Below are positions 27,250 through 36,879 of a DNA stretch of 64,000 nucleotides, piece by piece. The stretch is from an uncultured Clostridia bacterium (GTDB lineage: Bacteria > Bacillota > Clostridia > TANB77 > CAG-508), in the NCBI GenBank assembly GCA_934167835.1, contig CAKPLZ010000004.1, forward strand, positions 1 through 64,000. Direction: 5' to 3'. The first letter of the stretch is position 1. Each line of letters begins with the position of its first letter. The notes beneath the pieces were generated by a model. That model did not search any database. It was given only the letters and a program-made list of their open reading frames with translations, and was not told the DNA's origin. The position numbers were made by a program, and so were the translations under genes.

Positions 27250-28212
27250 TTATTTTGTCTCCTTTTTTGTGGTTTTTGCTTGTTTTTTAGTTTTGTTTTC
27301 TATTTCTGATTTTGGTTTTCTCCCTCGTTTTTTCTTTTCCACATCTATTTTTTCTTGATTTGCTTCTGTTTTGGGTTTTCTGCCTCGTTTCTTTGGCATT
27401 ATCTCTATTGGTTCTGCTGTTATCTCTACTTTAGGCTTTCTGCCTCTCTTTTTTGGTGTTTTTTCAACAATTTCTTCTTGTATTTTTTCTTTTACTTCTG
27501 ATTTTGGTTTCCTGCCTCGTTTCTTTGGCGCAGTCTCTGTTACCTCTGGTTTCATCTCATTTTTTGGCTTTCTACCTGGTTTTTTCTTTATTTTTGCAGG
27601 TTGTTCTTTTTTCTGTTTTATAGTTTCTTCATCTTTTTGTTTCTTTTCTTCCTCTATTTTTTCCTTTTTTTCATTTCTTTTTTGCTGAGTAATTTCTTGA
27701 ATTCTATTTTTTTCTTCCTGTGCTTTTACATCTTGGCTTTCTTTCTTTATAATTTCTGATATATCACTAATTTCACTTAGATATTTATTCTTTTCATTGC
27801 AATATAGCTTTATTATTTTAATAACATAATAAACTGTAGTAAAAGCCATTATTGTAAACAAATACTCATTTCGTAATCTTAAGAAAATGTATGGAGAAAA
27901 CAAAGCAAATATAGATAAAATCATAATTTCAATTCCTGTCAGAGCCCATTCTCCACTATCTTTGTGATATGCAATTTCAACAACTATTAGTGAAAAAAGT
28001 AACAATACTGCTGAACAAGAACTATATATAATTTTTGTTATATTTTTAGATAAAAAGTTTGCTGCTACCATAAATGCAATTACTAATATTAATATAGAAA
28101 TTCCAATGGCACCATTTGCAATGATTTTATCGCGAATATTTTTTTTCAAATTTTCTGGTAATTCGCGTTCTTGCTTTATTTCTTCTATATTTTTCAATAT
28201 ATTTTTTTTCAA
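27250..28212 (-). CDS. Membrane protein with a cytoplasmic tail of five AT-hook repeats
   Basis: 320 residues. The N-terminal half has four hydrophobic segments (~30-53, 61-78, 92-110, 118-135). After a charged coiled-coil-like stretch rich in E/K/Q (~165-205) the C-terminus carries five evenly spaced basic repeats: KPGRKPK once, RGRKPK four times, about 20-23 residues apart, separated by acidic linkers. RGRKP is the core of the AT-hook, which binds the minor groove of AT-rich DNA. I infer a membrane-tethered nucleoid-binding protein. No enzyme domain seen. An alternative is simple low-complexity RNA or wall binding. Confidence 0.7.
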   Translation of the reverse strand: MKKNILKNIEEIKQERELPENLKKNIRDKIIANGAIGISILILVIAFMVAANFLSKNITKIIYSSCSAVLLLFSLIVVEIAYHKDSGEWALTGIEIMILSIFALFSPYIFLRLRNEYLFTIMAFTTVYYVIKIIKLYCNEKNKYLSEISDISEIIKKESQDVKAQEEKNRIQEITQQKRNEKKEKIEEEKKQKDEETIKQKKEQPAKIKKKPGRKPKNEMKPEVTETAPKKRGRKPKSEVKEKIQEEIVEKTPKKRGRKPKVEITAEPIEIMPKKRGRKPKTEANQEKIDVEKKKRGRKPKSEIENKTKKQAKTTKKETK

Positions 28213-28238
28213 ACTCTTTTCATTCCCTTCTCTTATGT

Positions 28239-28979
28239 TTATTCCAATTCATATATTATAATGCTGCTTGTAACAATTCCAGCTGTTTCAGTTCTTAAAA
28301 TTCTATTTCCTAAGGTAATAGTCTTGGCGCCATTTTGTTCTAGGCTTTTTACTTCGGCATCTGTAATTCCACCTTCTGGACCAATAATTATTCCTACTTT
28401 TAGGTTTTCAGCCTTTTTTAATTTTTTTAGTACATTTTTTAATGTATTTCTATGTTCATTCTCATAAGCTAATAATACTATATCATATTTTTTAATTAAA
28501 TTCAAAAGATTTTGAAAATTTAATACATTTTCCACTTTCGGAATAATATCTCTACCACTTTGTTTAGCTGCAGTTTCAGCAATTTTTTCCCATCTTTCAA
28601 TTTTTTTATTAGCTGTTTTACTATCAAATTTCACTATGCATCTTTCCATTTGAACTGGAACAAACTCTTTTACTCCTATTTCTGTGCATTTTTGAATAAT
28701 AAATTCCATTTTTTCAGCTTTTGGCAATCCCTGAAACACAGTAATATATGTATTTGTTTCTGTTTTTGATGCAGTAGTTTTTATAATTTTACATTCTATT
28801 TTTTCTTTTTCTATTTTTTTTATTTGGCACAAAAAATTATCAGATGTGTCTATATTGCAAATGTTTAATTCATCTTCAATTTGTTTTCTTAAAACATTTG
28901 CAATATGATTCACATCTTCGCCAATTATTGTTATCTTATCATTTTCAATTTGACTAGATTTTATAAAAAATTTTGGCAT
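28239..28979 (-). CDS. rsmE: 16S rRNA m3U1498 methyltransferase
   Basis: 246 residues: MPKFFIKSSQIENDKITI (PUA-like N-terminus), then the SPOUT/TrmD-like knot with FVPVQMERCIVKF, RWEKIAETAAKQSGRDIIPKV, KVGIIIGPEGGITDAEV and LGNRILRTETAGIVTSSII. Methylates the ribosomal decoding-centre region. Next gene is the AT-hook protein. Confidence 0.96.
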   Translation of the reverse strand: MPKFFIKSSQIENDKITIIGEDVNHIANVLRKQIEDELNICNIDTSDNFLCQIKKIEKEKIECKIIKTTASKTETNTYITVFQGLPKAEKMEFIIQKCTEIGVKEFVPVQMERCIVKFDSKTANKKIERWEKIAETAAKQSGRDIIPKVENVLNFQNLLNLIKKYDIVLLAYENEHRNTLKNVLKKLKKAENLKVGIIIGPEGGITDAEVKSLEQNGAKTITLGNRILRTETAGIVTSSIIIYELE

Positions 28980-28982
28980 ATT

Positions 28983-30791
28983 TTACCTTTCTTCACCTTC
29001 TGCTTGTTTTGTTTTTATTTTTTGTTTTCTTTTTTCCTCATCCTGTTGTTTTATGGTGCTGTTAATAGATGAATTTGTTGCATCTCCACCTAAAATGTAT
29101 CTTTGTTCTTTTTCTTCTGCTGTCATTAATCCCTCTGCTTGAAGCATGCTTAGTAGAAAATCATTTGTTGCTTCACCAATGTATACTGCAACTTTCATTC
29201 TTGCTATACATTCACTATAAGTTAGTAATCTCATCTTTTCTAATTCTTTTTCTTTTTGGGCAAGTTCTTTTGCTGATGCATTTGGATACATTTTTTTCAC
29301 TTTTAAGTGAAATTGTTTTTTGCTTTCATTTGGGCTCCACATAATTTCTTCTAAAAGGCTACTAATACATTTTTTCTTTGTATTAGTATCAAATACTATT
29401 TTGCCTTCTCTTTCTTGCTTTCTTAATTTACCTATTTCTTCTTCAAATCTTGCTCTTCTTTCTGTTACATTATTTTTTTCACCTTTTAAAACATCATCGT
29501 ATTCATCTAGCAAATTTTGAATTATTCCCTTTTTTACTATTTCCCTATAAATTTTTTCTACTTTTTCTGATTTTCGTACTGTAAATTTCTTATGCATCTT
29601 TTTAAAATACTTTGTAAATACATCACTTTGGTCAATTGATGTGTTCTCATAGTCTATAAAAGCTTTAGAATACTTTTCTATAAGCATTTCTATTCTTTCA
29701 GGCAATATGTCGTTTATTTTTCTTAAGCTTGGTTTTACGGCTTTTTCGTAATTTAGATTTCTTAGTTCATACATATTATTTGCCATGCTTTCGCTCATTC
29801 TTATGCCATCAATATCACGTGAATTTTTCACTAAATCATCTCTTAATTTTCTTGTTATCCACGCAACTATTCTATCTTTTTTCCCTCCGATGCTTCCCCA
29901 TTCATCTAATTTATCCTTTGTAAGGCCCATTTTTATGAATAGTTTTTCATAGTCTTTATCATCCACATTAACAGTTTCTTTAATTATTCCATCTCTAAAG
30001 TCTTTTGCCACATAAGATATTGGATCACAAAATAATACTATTGCCCCTTCTTTAGTTCTATTTTGAGTTTTTCTATCTAGTCCTTTTTTTACAAATGTCA
30101 TAATATATTCAGAATTTACATCTTCATCAGTTTTAGTTCTATTAACTTTGACTTCATGTTGTGTGCCTTCTCCATTATGGCAAACTGCAATGTCAGAAAT
30201 GGTTAAGAAAGCTGAATTATAAGTATTTTTTTCCTCTTCTGTTAGTTTTCTCCCTTTCTGTTCTTCTAATCTTTCTAATGTTTTTTCGTGTACGCCTTCA
30301 ATTTCTAATAATAATCTTGCAAGTGAACTATGGTGTACTTCGCAAATTCCTTGCTTTTGTAAGTATGTAGATAAGAAGTGCTCTCCTTCATGTGCAAAAG
30401 CTGTGTGTGCTATATCGTGAATCAAGCCTCCTACATAGGCCAAATCTTCATTTAGTAATAATTCTTGTGCTGCAATTTGAGCATTTAAAGCTGTATCTTG
30501 AACATGTAGTCCTCTTGTGTTAGCATGTCCTTCAATTCCTGGATTTTTTTCTGATGACATATTCTTTTGTTGCATTCTTATCCATGCTTTTGAATACTGA
30601 ACTATTACTTCCTTAAAAACAGTCAAATAATCATCTGGAATATATGTTGCAAATTTTGAATGTTCCAAATAGAATAAATTCTTCTTTCTAAAGTTTCTTA
30701 TCATTTCCTTCATTTTTAATGCAGTTTTTGATTCTTTTGTAAAAACATCATTTTCATATCCTTGGTTTGTACTGTTTTTAAGATTCTTCAT
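28983..30791 (-). CDS. HD-domain phosphohydrolase, dGTPase-like
   Basis: 602 residues. The HD core is near residues 75-150: HANTRGLHVQDT, GGLIHDIAHTAFAHEGEHFLS and EVHHSSLARLLLEIEGV, matching dNTP triphosphohydrolase order (H...HD...). A second half with charged helices and a Lys/Glu-rich C-terminus has no recognised domain. It is paralogous in layout to the next gene upstream (30835-33042), so the pair may form a hetero-oligomer. Substrate unknown: dNTP hydrolysis or another nucleotide are possible. Confidence 0.7.
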   Translation of the reverse strand: MKNLKNSTNQGYENDVFTKESKTALKMKEMIRNFRKKNLFYLEHSKFATYIPDDYLTVFKEVIVQYSKAWIRMQQKNMSSEKNPGIEGHANTRGLHVQDTALNAQIAAQELLLNEDLAYVGGLIHDIAHTAFAHEGEHFLSTYLQKQGICEVHHSSLARLLLEIEGVHEKTLERLEEQKGRKLTEEEKNTYNSAFLTISDIAVCHNGEGTQHEVKVNRTKTDEDVNSEYIMTFVKKGLDRKTQNRTKEGAIVLFCDPISYVAKDFRDGIIKETVNVDDKDYEKLFIKMGLTKDKLDEWGSIGGKKDRIVAWITRKLRDDLVKNSRDIDGIRMSESMANNMYELRNLNYEKAVKPSLRKINDILPERIEMLIEKYSKAFIDYENTSIDQSDVFTKYFKKMHKKFTVRKSEKVEKIYREIVKKGIIQNLLDEYDDVLKGEKNNVTERRARFEEEIGKLRKQEREGKIVFDTNTKKKCISSLLEEIMWSPNESKKQFHLKVKKMYPNASAKELAQKEKELEKMRLLTYSECIARMKVAVYIGEATNDFLLSMLQAEGLMTAEEKEQRYILGGDATNSSINSTIKQQDEEKRKQKIKTKQAEGEER

Positions 30792-30834
30792 TGAAAGCGC
30801 TCCTTTACTTATTCTTATACTTTTTATAACCTTT

Positions 30835-33042
30835 TTAGCTTCTTGTCATTTCCTGTAATCCCTGTAAATTGCCAGATATTTCTCCTCCTCTATTTTGTTG
30901 TGCATCTTCATATTGTTTTTGCGTCATATACTTTAGGTCTATTGCTAGATCTTTTATACCCTCATCTGTCATACCGCTTATATAATCTATTGATAATTGT
31001 GTAGCCATTTTTTCTAGTATTGTTTTTCTTTCTTCTTGTATTCTTTTTTGGATTATATCTTCAATTTTTTCTTTTCTTTTAATTTCTTCTTCCTTGTTTC
31101 TAGGTGTTGCAGCTAATTCAGGATTATTAAATAAAATATTTTCACGGATTCCTTTGATTTCTTTCTCGATTGTTTCTTCAAGTACTTCTGTCTTCTTAAT
31201 TCCTTTTTCCTCACCATATTTATAATCTGGTGAAAGCGCTCTTTCTATTTTATTTCTTACCTGTGTTTCTAAAGCTTTACAAGTATAAACATAAGTTCTA
31301 GCAAATCTTGATGTTTGCCCTTGAACATTTTTCTCTATTTTTTTCACTATATCAAATCTAGATTTTTTATTTCTCATGTCTCTAGTGTAATGTTTTTTAA
31401 TAGTAACAGCTCTTGCTATGTCTATTAGTTCTTTCTTATTTTCTTCTGGATTTTTATTATTTGTTCCTTTTTCTTCCATTTCCTTATCAGCATATTTCAA
31501 AAATTCTGCTGGTATTTTTTCTCTAACTGCGCTATTTTTAAGTTTTTGTTGTACCAAATCTGACTTTATAAGTTCTTCTGAGCAATAATTTACAATCTTT
31601 TCTACATTCTTTGGTAATAAATGTTTCTGGTATTCAGTTTTTGTGTTTGGAACATAATAAGTATATCCAAAATTTCTGGCTCTCTTATATAGATTTTTAG
31701 CTGCATCAGAAAGCATTGGTGCTCTAAATTCTTCTGAATGTTCTGATTGATTATAAGATTTTGTGTTTCTAATTAAATCATTTATAAAATATTCCTGAAC
31801 AATGTTAGTAACATGGTTTACAACTCTTGTATTTACATATAACATATTATTAACATAGTTTGAAATTTTGCATATATCACCTTTTATGGTTTCAACTTTT
31901 TCATCAGTTATTTCACCTTGAGATTGTATATATTTTTCCAAATGTTTTTGCATTATTTTGTTTATTTCATCTTCTATATCGTTTTTTTCTTCTTCATATT
32001 TTCGTTCATATTCTTCTCTTAAGCTTGCCATTTCTTCATGTTCTATATTTTGTTCTTCATCTTCACTGTATTTTGAAAGTCTGAAGGTATCAATATTTTT
32101 TTCTTTAATTTCATTAATTATATTTCTTGTAGTTTCTAAAATATTTCTATTACTATCTGCAAAAACATCTTCTGTAACTTCTTCTAAATATTTTTCCTGT
32201 ATTGATCCTAATTTTGTTTTTGCGATATTTATAGCCTCTTGTCTTTCTTCAGCATTATCAAGGTCTAAGTAGTCTTTTGATATAATAGCCCCAAATAATT
32301 CAAGGTATTTATCATTAAAAGTTTTTAGAATTCCAAGTCTAAAACCATCTCTTATATCACTGCTCAAATATGCTATAACATCAGCATATTTACCAAGCAT
32401 TCCTTCTGGTGTTTGTGATGTGAATTTATAATCATTTTTTGTATTTGATCTTTCAAGTTTATCTTCAACAGCTTCTTTAATTGTATCATAATGTTCTGGT
32501 TCTTTGTTTTCTTCTCCTGGTTTTGCCTCTCCATCATGTGAAATAACTATATCTAGGAAATAATTAAAATCCATTTTTAGTTTTTTCTTTGTATCTGGTA
32601 AATTATCAATATTTGGAATCATGCTTAATGCTGTATTTAGAATATTTTCAGCCTGTATGATTTCAACACCTTTTGCATTATGGTGAAAATAGCCACAATT
32701 ATTTATTTTACCTAATGATGTGAAAATTTCCTCACCATCATGCGCACTAAAAGGATGTCCAACATCATGCATCATCATACCTACGTATGCAAGTTCTCCA
32801 TTAAGCCCAATGCCTTCTGCTAATCTTTTAATAACAGATGCCGCATTTAATTCATGTACTAACCTATAAGTTAAATGAGAATCAAACTTATCCCACAAAG
32901 CTGCCATTGGCTTATCTCCTGACCTATTAACACTATTTGCATTAATGATTGCAGATTTTAAAATGTCCATATATTCCTTTTTATCCCATGCAGTTTCGGT
33001 TCTTTTCATTGCACTAATTTTTGGTTTACTTTCTTGGTTCAT
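30835..33042 (-). CDS. HD-domain phosphohydrolase, dGTPase-like (larger paralogue)
   Basis: 735 residues. HD core at ~75-150: DSHLTYRLVHELNAASVIKRL, GMMMHDVGHPFSAHDGEEIFTSLG, NNCGYFHHNAKGVEIIQAENIL, then ISHDGEAKPGE. The HDxGHPxxxHDGE string is the dGTPase-type metal site. The rest is long, charged and helical (coiled-coil-prone, ~330-380), with no other domain recognised. Located 43 bp upstream of the smaller HD gene. Size and tandem arrangement set the two apart from housekeeping Dgt, so a specialised function (for example nucleotide control or defence) is only a guess. Confidence 0.7.
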   Translation of the reverse strand: MNQESKPKISAMKRTETAWDKKEYMDILKSAIINANSVNRSGDKPMAALWDKFDSHLTYRLVHELNAASVIKRLAEGIGLNGELAYVGMMMHDVGHPFSAHDGEEIFTSLGKINNCGYFHHNAKGVEIIQAENILNTALSMIPNIDNLPDTKKKLKMDFNYFLDIVISHDGEAKPGEENKEPEHYDTIKEAVEDKLERSNTKNDYKFTSQTPEGMLGKYADVIAYLSSDIRDGFRLGILKTFNDKYLELFGAIISKDYLDLDNAEERQEAINIAKTKLGSIQEKYLEEVTEDVFADSNRNILETTRNIINEIKEKNIDTFRLSKYSEDEEQNIEHEEMASLREEYERKYEEEKNDIEDEINKIMQKHLEKYIQSQGEITDEKVETIKGDICKISNYVNNMLYVNTRVVNHVTNIVQEYFINDLIRNTKSYNQSEHSEEFRAPMLSDAAKNLYKRARNFGYTYYVPNTKTEYQKHLLPKNVEKIVNYCSEELIKSDLVQQKLKNSAVREKIPAEFLKYADKEMEEKGTNNKNPEENKKELIDIARAVTIKKHYTRDMRNKKSRFDIVKKIEKNVQGQTSRFARTYVYTCKALETQVRNKIERALSPDYKYGEEKGIKKTEVLEETIEKEIKGIRENILFNNPELAATPRNKEEEIKRKEKIEDIIQKRIQEERKTILEKMATQLSIDYISGMTDEGIKDLAIDLKYMTQKQYEDAQQNRGGEISGNLQGLQEMTRS

Positions 33043-33109
33043 ATACTAACTCTCCTTCAAACAAAATACTATATTAATTTTACCACACTTTTCCTAATTT
33101 GTGAAGTCA

Positions 33110-33146
33110 AAAAAGAGCAGAATTTTCATAAAATCCTACTCTTTTT
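33110..33146. terminator. Intrinsic terminator after dnaJ
   Basis: AAAAAGAG (33110-33117) pairs with CTCTTTTT (33139-33146), extended by imperfect pairing, directly after the dnaJ stop; T run on the coding strand. Confidence 0.75.
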
Positions 33147-33148
33147 AT

Positions 33149-34333
33149 TTATCCAAATATTCCTCTTTTCTTAATTGGTGGCTGTTCATTCATTGTTTGA
33201 GCAAGTTTTGTAAGTAAGTCTCTTTGTTCTGCTGTTAGTTTTTTTGGGATTTGTACATTTACAACGAAGACAAAATCTCCTTGATATGTACTATTTACCG
33301 CTTTAAATCCTTTGCCCTTTATTGTGAATTTTGTTCCACTTTGTGTACCTTCTGGGATTTGATAAGTTTCTTCTGTTCCATCTACCATTGGTATTTTTAA
33401 ATTTGCACCTAAGGTTGCTTGAGTAAATGTTATTGGTACCTCACAAATTACAGTGTTTCCTTGTCTTTTAAAGATTCTATGATTTCTTACTGTGACTACA
33501 ACATATAAATCTCCTTTTGGTCCACCTTTTGTGCCTGATTCGCCTTCTCCTTTTAATACTATAGTTTGGTCATTATCAATTCCTGCTGGTATTGATATTT
33601 TAATTTTTACTGTTTTACGAATTGTACCTTTTCCTTTACAATCTGGGCACTTTTCTTCTATTTTGGTTCCTTCTCCACCACATTCTGGACAAGTTTTTGT
33701 TGTTTGCATTTGACCTAAAATTGTTGAAACAGTTTGAGTAACCCTACCTGAGCCATGGCATGCTGCACATGTAGATGTTTTTGTTCCTGGTTTTGCCTTT
33801 GTTCCATGGCATGTTGGGCATTCTTCTTCACGCATAATGGTGATCTCTTTTTTTACGCCTGAATAAGCTTCCTCAAAAGTAACATCTAAATTATATTTTA
33901 AATCTCTACCCTTTTTAGGTCCTGATGATCTTTGTCTTGTTCTTGAGCCAAACCCAGAACCTCCGCCGAAAAAACTTGAGAAAATATCACCAATATCACC
34001 AAAATCGCTTTCGAAACCATCAAAGCCACTAAATCCATTAAAGCCAGAACCTGTATAAGAATAATAGCCACCACCTGGTCCTCCTGCACTTCCGCCAAAG
34101 CCTTGTGGTCCATCAGGGCCAAATTGATCATACATTCTTCTCTTTTGAGGATCAGACAAAGTCTCATACGCTTCAGAGACCTCTTTAAACTTCTCCTCAG
34201 CTTCTTTCTTATTATCCGGATTTGCATCAGGATGATACTTTTTAGCCAACTTCCTATAAGCCTTCTTCAAATCCTCTTCACTAACATTTTTATCAACACC
34301 TAAAACCTCATAATAATCTCTTTTATTTGCCAT
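33149..34333 (-). CDS. dnaJ: Chaperone DnaJ
   Basis: 394 residues. J-domain with HPD (KKYHPDANPDNK), Gly/Phe-rich linker (GGPGGGYYSYTGSGFNGFSGFDG), four CxxCxGxG zinc repeats (CPTCHGT, CAACHGSG, CPECGGEG, CPDCKGKG), then the C-terminal substrate domain. Co-chaperone stimulating DnaK ATPase. Last gene of the CIRCE-controlled heat-shock operon; an attenuating GC-rich hairpin separates it from dnaK. Confidence 0.99.
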   Translation of the reverse strand: MANKRDYYEVLGVDKNVSEEDLKKAYRKLAKKYHPDANPDNKKEAEEKFKEVSEAYETLSDPQKRRMYDQFGPDGPQGFGGSAGGPGGGYYSYTGSGFNGFSGFDGFESDFGDIGDIFSSFFGGGSGFGSRTRQRSSGPKKGRDLKYNLDVTFEEAYSGVKKEITIMREEECPTCHGTKAKPGTKTSTCAACHGSGRVTQTVSTILGQMQTTKTCPECGGEGTKIEEKCPDCKGKGTIRKTVKIKISIPAGIDNDQTIVLKGEGESGTKGGPKGDLYVVVTVRNHRIFKRQGNTVICEVPITFTQATLGANLKIPMVDGTEETYQIPEGTQSGTKFTIKGKGFKAVNSTYQGDFVFVVNVQIPKKLTAEQRDLLTKLAQTMNEQPPIKKRGIFG

Positions 34334-34411
34334 CTTAACTACTTACTCCTTTTTTTGTAAATTATATCTATATTATCAAAAACAATACTACACATATAAC
34401 TCACAAACCAG

Positions 34412-34441
34412 ATTGGGCGGACTGCAAACCACCCGCCCAAT
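34412..34441. terminator. GC-rich hairpin between dnaK and dnaJ
   Basis: ATTGGGCGG (34412-34420) pairs with CC(C)GCCCAAT (34432-34441). It is strikingly GC-rich for this genome, lies 10 bp after the dnaK stop and has no U-tract, so it may be an mRNA-stabilising or processing structure rather than a full terminator. Confidence 0.65.
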
Positions 34442-34450
34442 ACCTAGAAT

Positions 34451-36310
34451 CTATTTATTGTCACTATTTCCATCATCTTCAACTTTATAATCAGCATCAT
34501 AAACATTTCCATTATTTGCATTATTTTCTGTATTTGCTTCTGCGCCTTCAGCTCCGGCTGCACCTTGTGCTGCAGCATTTGCTTTATATAATTTTTCAGA
34601 AATTTGATAGAATACCCCAGTTAATTTCTCTGTTGCCTCTTTAATTGTTTCTGTATTATTTGTCTCTAAAGCTTTTTTAACATTCTCAATTTCAGTCTCA
34701 ACTTTAGCTTTTTCTTCACCGCTAAGTTTGTCTCCTAATTCATCAAGTGTTTTTTGGCTACTATATACTAAGCTTTCTGCATTATTTTTAACTTCAACTT
34801 CTTCTTTTCTCTTCTTGTCTTCTGCTGCATGTGCTTCTGCATCTTTAACAGCTTTATCAATATCTTCTTCAGATAAGTTTGAACTTGCAGTTATTGAAAC
34901 ATTTTGTTCATTTCCTGTTGCCATATCTTTTGCAGATACGTGTACTATACCGTTTGCATCAATATCAAATGTTACTTCGATTTGTGGTATTCCTCTTGGT
35001 GCTGGTGGTATTCCTGTTAATTGAAATCTTCCTAAAGTTTTATTGTATGCGGCCATTTCACGTTCACCTTGTAATACATGAACTTCAACACTTGTTTGAC
35101 CATCTGCTGCTGTTGAGAATACTTGTGATTTTTTAGTTGGTATTGTTGTATTTCTTTCAATTAATTTTGTAAATACTCCACCATAAGTTTCAATACCTAG
35201 TGATAGTGGTGTTACATCTAGTAATACTAGGTCTTTAACATCTCCTGAAAGAACTCCTGCCTGGATTGCTGCACCAATTGCAACACATTCATCTGGGTTT
35301 ATTCCTTTATTTGGTTCTTTGTTTGTTATTTTTCTTACAGCTTCTTGAACTGCAGGAACTCTTGTTGAACCACCAACTAATAATACTTGGTCAATTTTGT
35401 CTGCTGTTAATCCAGCATCTTTTAGAGCTTGGTTAACTGGTCCTGTTGTAGCATCAATTAGATCTCTAATTAATTCTTCAAATTTAGCTCTTGTTAATGT
35501 TACATCTAAGTGTTTTGGTCCTGTGCTATCTGCTGTAATGAATGGTAGGTTAATATTTGTTTGTCCAACACCTGATAATTCTATTTTAGCTTTTTCTGCA
35601 GCTTCTTTTAGTCTTTGCATAGCCATTTTATCTGTGCTTAAATCAATACCGTTTGATTTTTTGAATTCATCAACTAAGTATTTTATAATTCTATCATCAA
35701 AGTCATCTCCACCTAGTCTGTTGTTTCCGCTTGTTGCTAGAACTTCAAATACTCCATCACCAATATCTAGTATAGATACATCGAATGTACCTCCACCTAA
35801 GTCGTAAACCATTATTTTTTGGTCTTTGTCTTCTTTATCCATACCATAAGCAAGTGCTGCTGCTGTTGGTTCGTTTATAATTCTTAGAACTTCTAGTCCT
35901 GCAATTTTTCCTGCATCTTTTGTTGCTTGTCTTTGACTGTCGCTGAAGTATGCTGGAACTGTTATAACTGCTTGAGTTACTTTTTGTCCTAAATAGTTTT
36001 CTGCATCTGCTTTTAATTTTTGTAATATCATTGCTGATATTTCTTGTGGTGAAAATTCTTCTCCATCAATTTTTACTTTTTTATCTGTTCCCATATCTCT
36101 TTTAATAGAGATTACTGTATGGTCTGGGTTAGTTACTGCTTGACGTTTTGCAATTTGTCCAACTAATCTTTCACCATTTTTTGAAAATGCAACTACAGAT
36201 GGTGTTGTTCTATTTCCTTCTGGATTTGGAATTACAACTGGTTCTCCACCTTCCATAACTGCTACACATGAGTTTGTTGTACCTAAGTCGATACCTATAA
36301 TTTTTGACAT
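34451..36310 (-). CDS. dnaK: Chaperone DnaK
   Basis: 619 residues. N-terminal actin-like ATPase (IIGIDLGTTNSCVAV, VPAYFSDSQRQATKDAGKIAGL, VYDLGGGTFDVSI, LVGGSTRVPAVQ), then the substrate-binding domain (DVTPLSLGIETYGG, LQGEREMA, GIPPAPRGIPQIEVTFDIDANGI). A Gly/Ala/Asn-rich acidic tail ends it. No in-frame CGG. Confidence 0.99.
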   Translation of the reverse strand: MSKIIGIDLGTTNSCVAVMEGGEPVVIPNPEGNRTTPSVVAFSKNGERLVGQIAKRQAVTNPDHTVISIKRDMGTDKKVKIDGEEFSPQEISAMILQKLKADAENYLGQKVTQAVITVPAYFSDSQRQATKDAGKIAGLEVLRIINEPTAAALAYGMDKEDKDQKIMVYDLGGGTFDVSILDIGDGVFEVLATSGNNRLGGDDFDDRIIKYLVDEFKKSNGIDLSTDKMAMQRLKEAAEKAKIELSGVGQTNINLPFITADSTGPKHLDVTLTRAKFEELIRDLIDATTGPVNQALKDAGLTADKIDQVLLVGGSTRVPAVQEAVRKITNKEPNKGINPDECVAIGAAIQAGVLSGDVKDLVLLDVTPLSLGIETYGGVFTKLIERNTTIPTKKSQVFSTAADGQTSVEVHVLQGEREMAAYNKTLGRFQLTGIPPAPRGIPQIEVTFDIDANGIVHVSAKDMATGNEQNVSITASSNLSEEDIDKAVKDAEAHAAEDKKRKEEVEVKNNAESLVYSSQKTLDELGDKLSGEEKAKVETEIENVKKALETNNTETIKEATEKLTGVFYQISEKLYKANAAAQGAAGAEGAEANTENNANNGNVYDADYKVEDDGNSDNK

Positions 36311-36358
36311 ATATTGTCAACCTCCTTAAAATTTATATATTTTAAAATTAATAACTAA

Positions 36359-36859
36359 TTAATTTGCTACAATTACCATTGAGTGACGTATAACTTTTGG
36401 TCCTATTTTGTAGCCTTTTCTAAATTCTTCCTTTATTATTTTTTCACCTAAAGACTCATCTTGTACACTGCTTACTGCTTCGTGTATTTCTGGGTCAAAT
36501 GGTTTTCCAACTGCTTCTATTGTTTCTACTCCAAATTTTGTAAATATATCATGTATTTGTTTTACTACAAGTTCTATGCCTTGTTTCATATTTGCATCTT
36601 CGGTTTTGCTATCTACTGCCTTTTCTAGGTTGTCTAATACTGGTAAAAAGCTTGAAATTATATCTGCAAGTATTGAATTATATAAGTTTTCTTTTTCCTT
36701 AGTATTCCTCTTTTTGTAATTTTCAAACTCTGCCATTACTCTTTTTAGTCTATCAACAGTTTCTTCAAGTTCTTGTTCTGTTTTTGTAAGTTCTGCGTTT
36801 TCATCTTGCTTAATTTCGTCTTTAACGTCCTGCTTGTTTTCTAAATTTTCTTCTGACAT
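36359..36859 (-). CDS. grpE: Nucleotide exchange factor GrpE
   Basis: 166 residues: long N-terminal coiled coil (KTEQELEETVDRLKRVMAEFENYKKRN), then LPVLDNLEKAVDS ... GVETIEAVGKPFDPEIHEAVSSV and KEEFRKGYKIGPKVIRHSMVIVAN. Nucleotide exchange factor for DnaK. Between hrcA and dnaK. Confidence 0.98.
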   Translation of the reverse strand: MSEENLENKQDVKDEIKQDENAELTKTEQELEETVDRLKRVMAEFENYKKRNTKEKENLYNSILADIISSFLPVLDNLEKAVDSKTEDANMKQGIELVVKQIHDIFTKFGVETIEAVGKPFDPEIHEAVSSVQDESLGEKIIKEEFRKGYKIGPKVIRHSMVIVAN

Positions 36860-36879
36860 TTTGTTATCATTCCTTTCTC

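Noticed and set aside
27371..27688. Plus-strand open frames such as the one opposite the AT-hook repeats
   Set aside because: Mirror of the repetitive coding strand, no RBS, not a believable protein.
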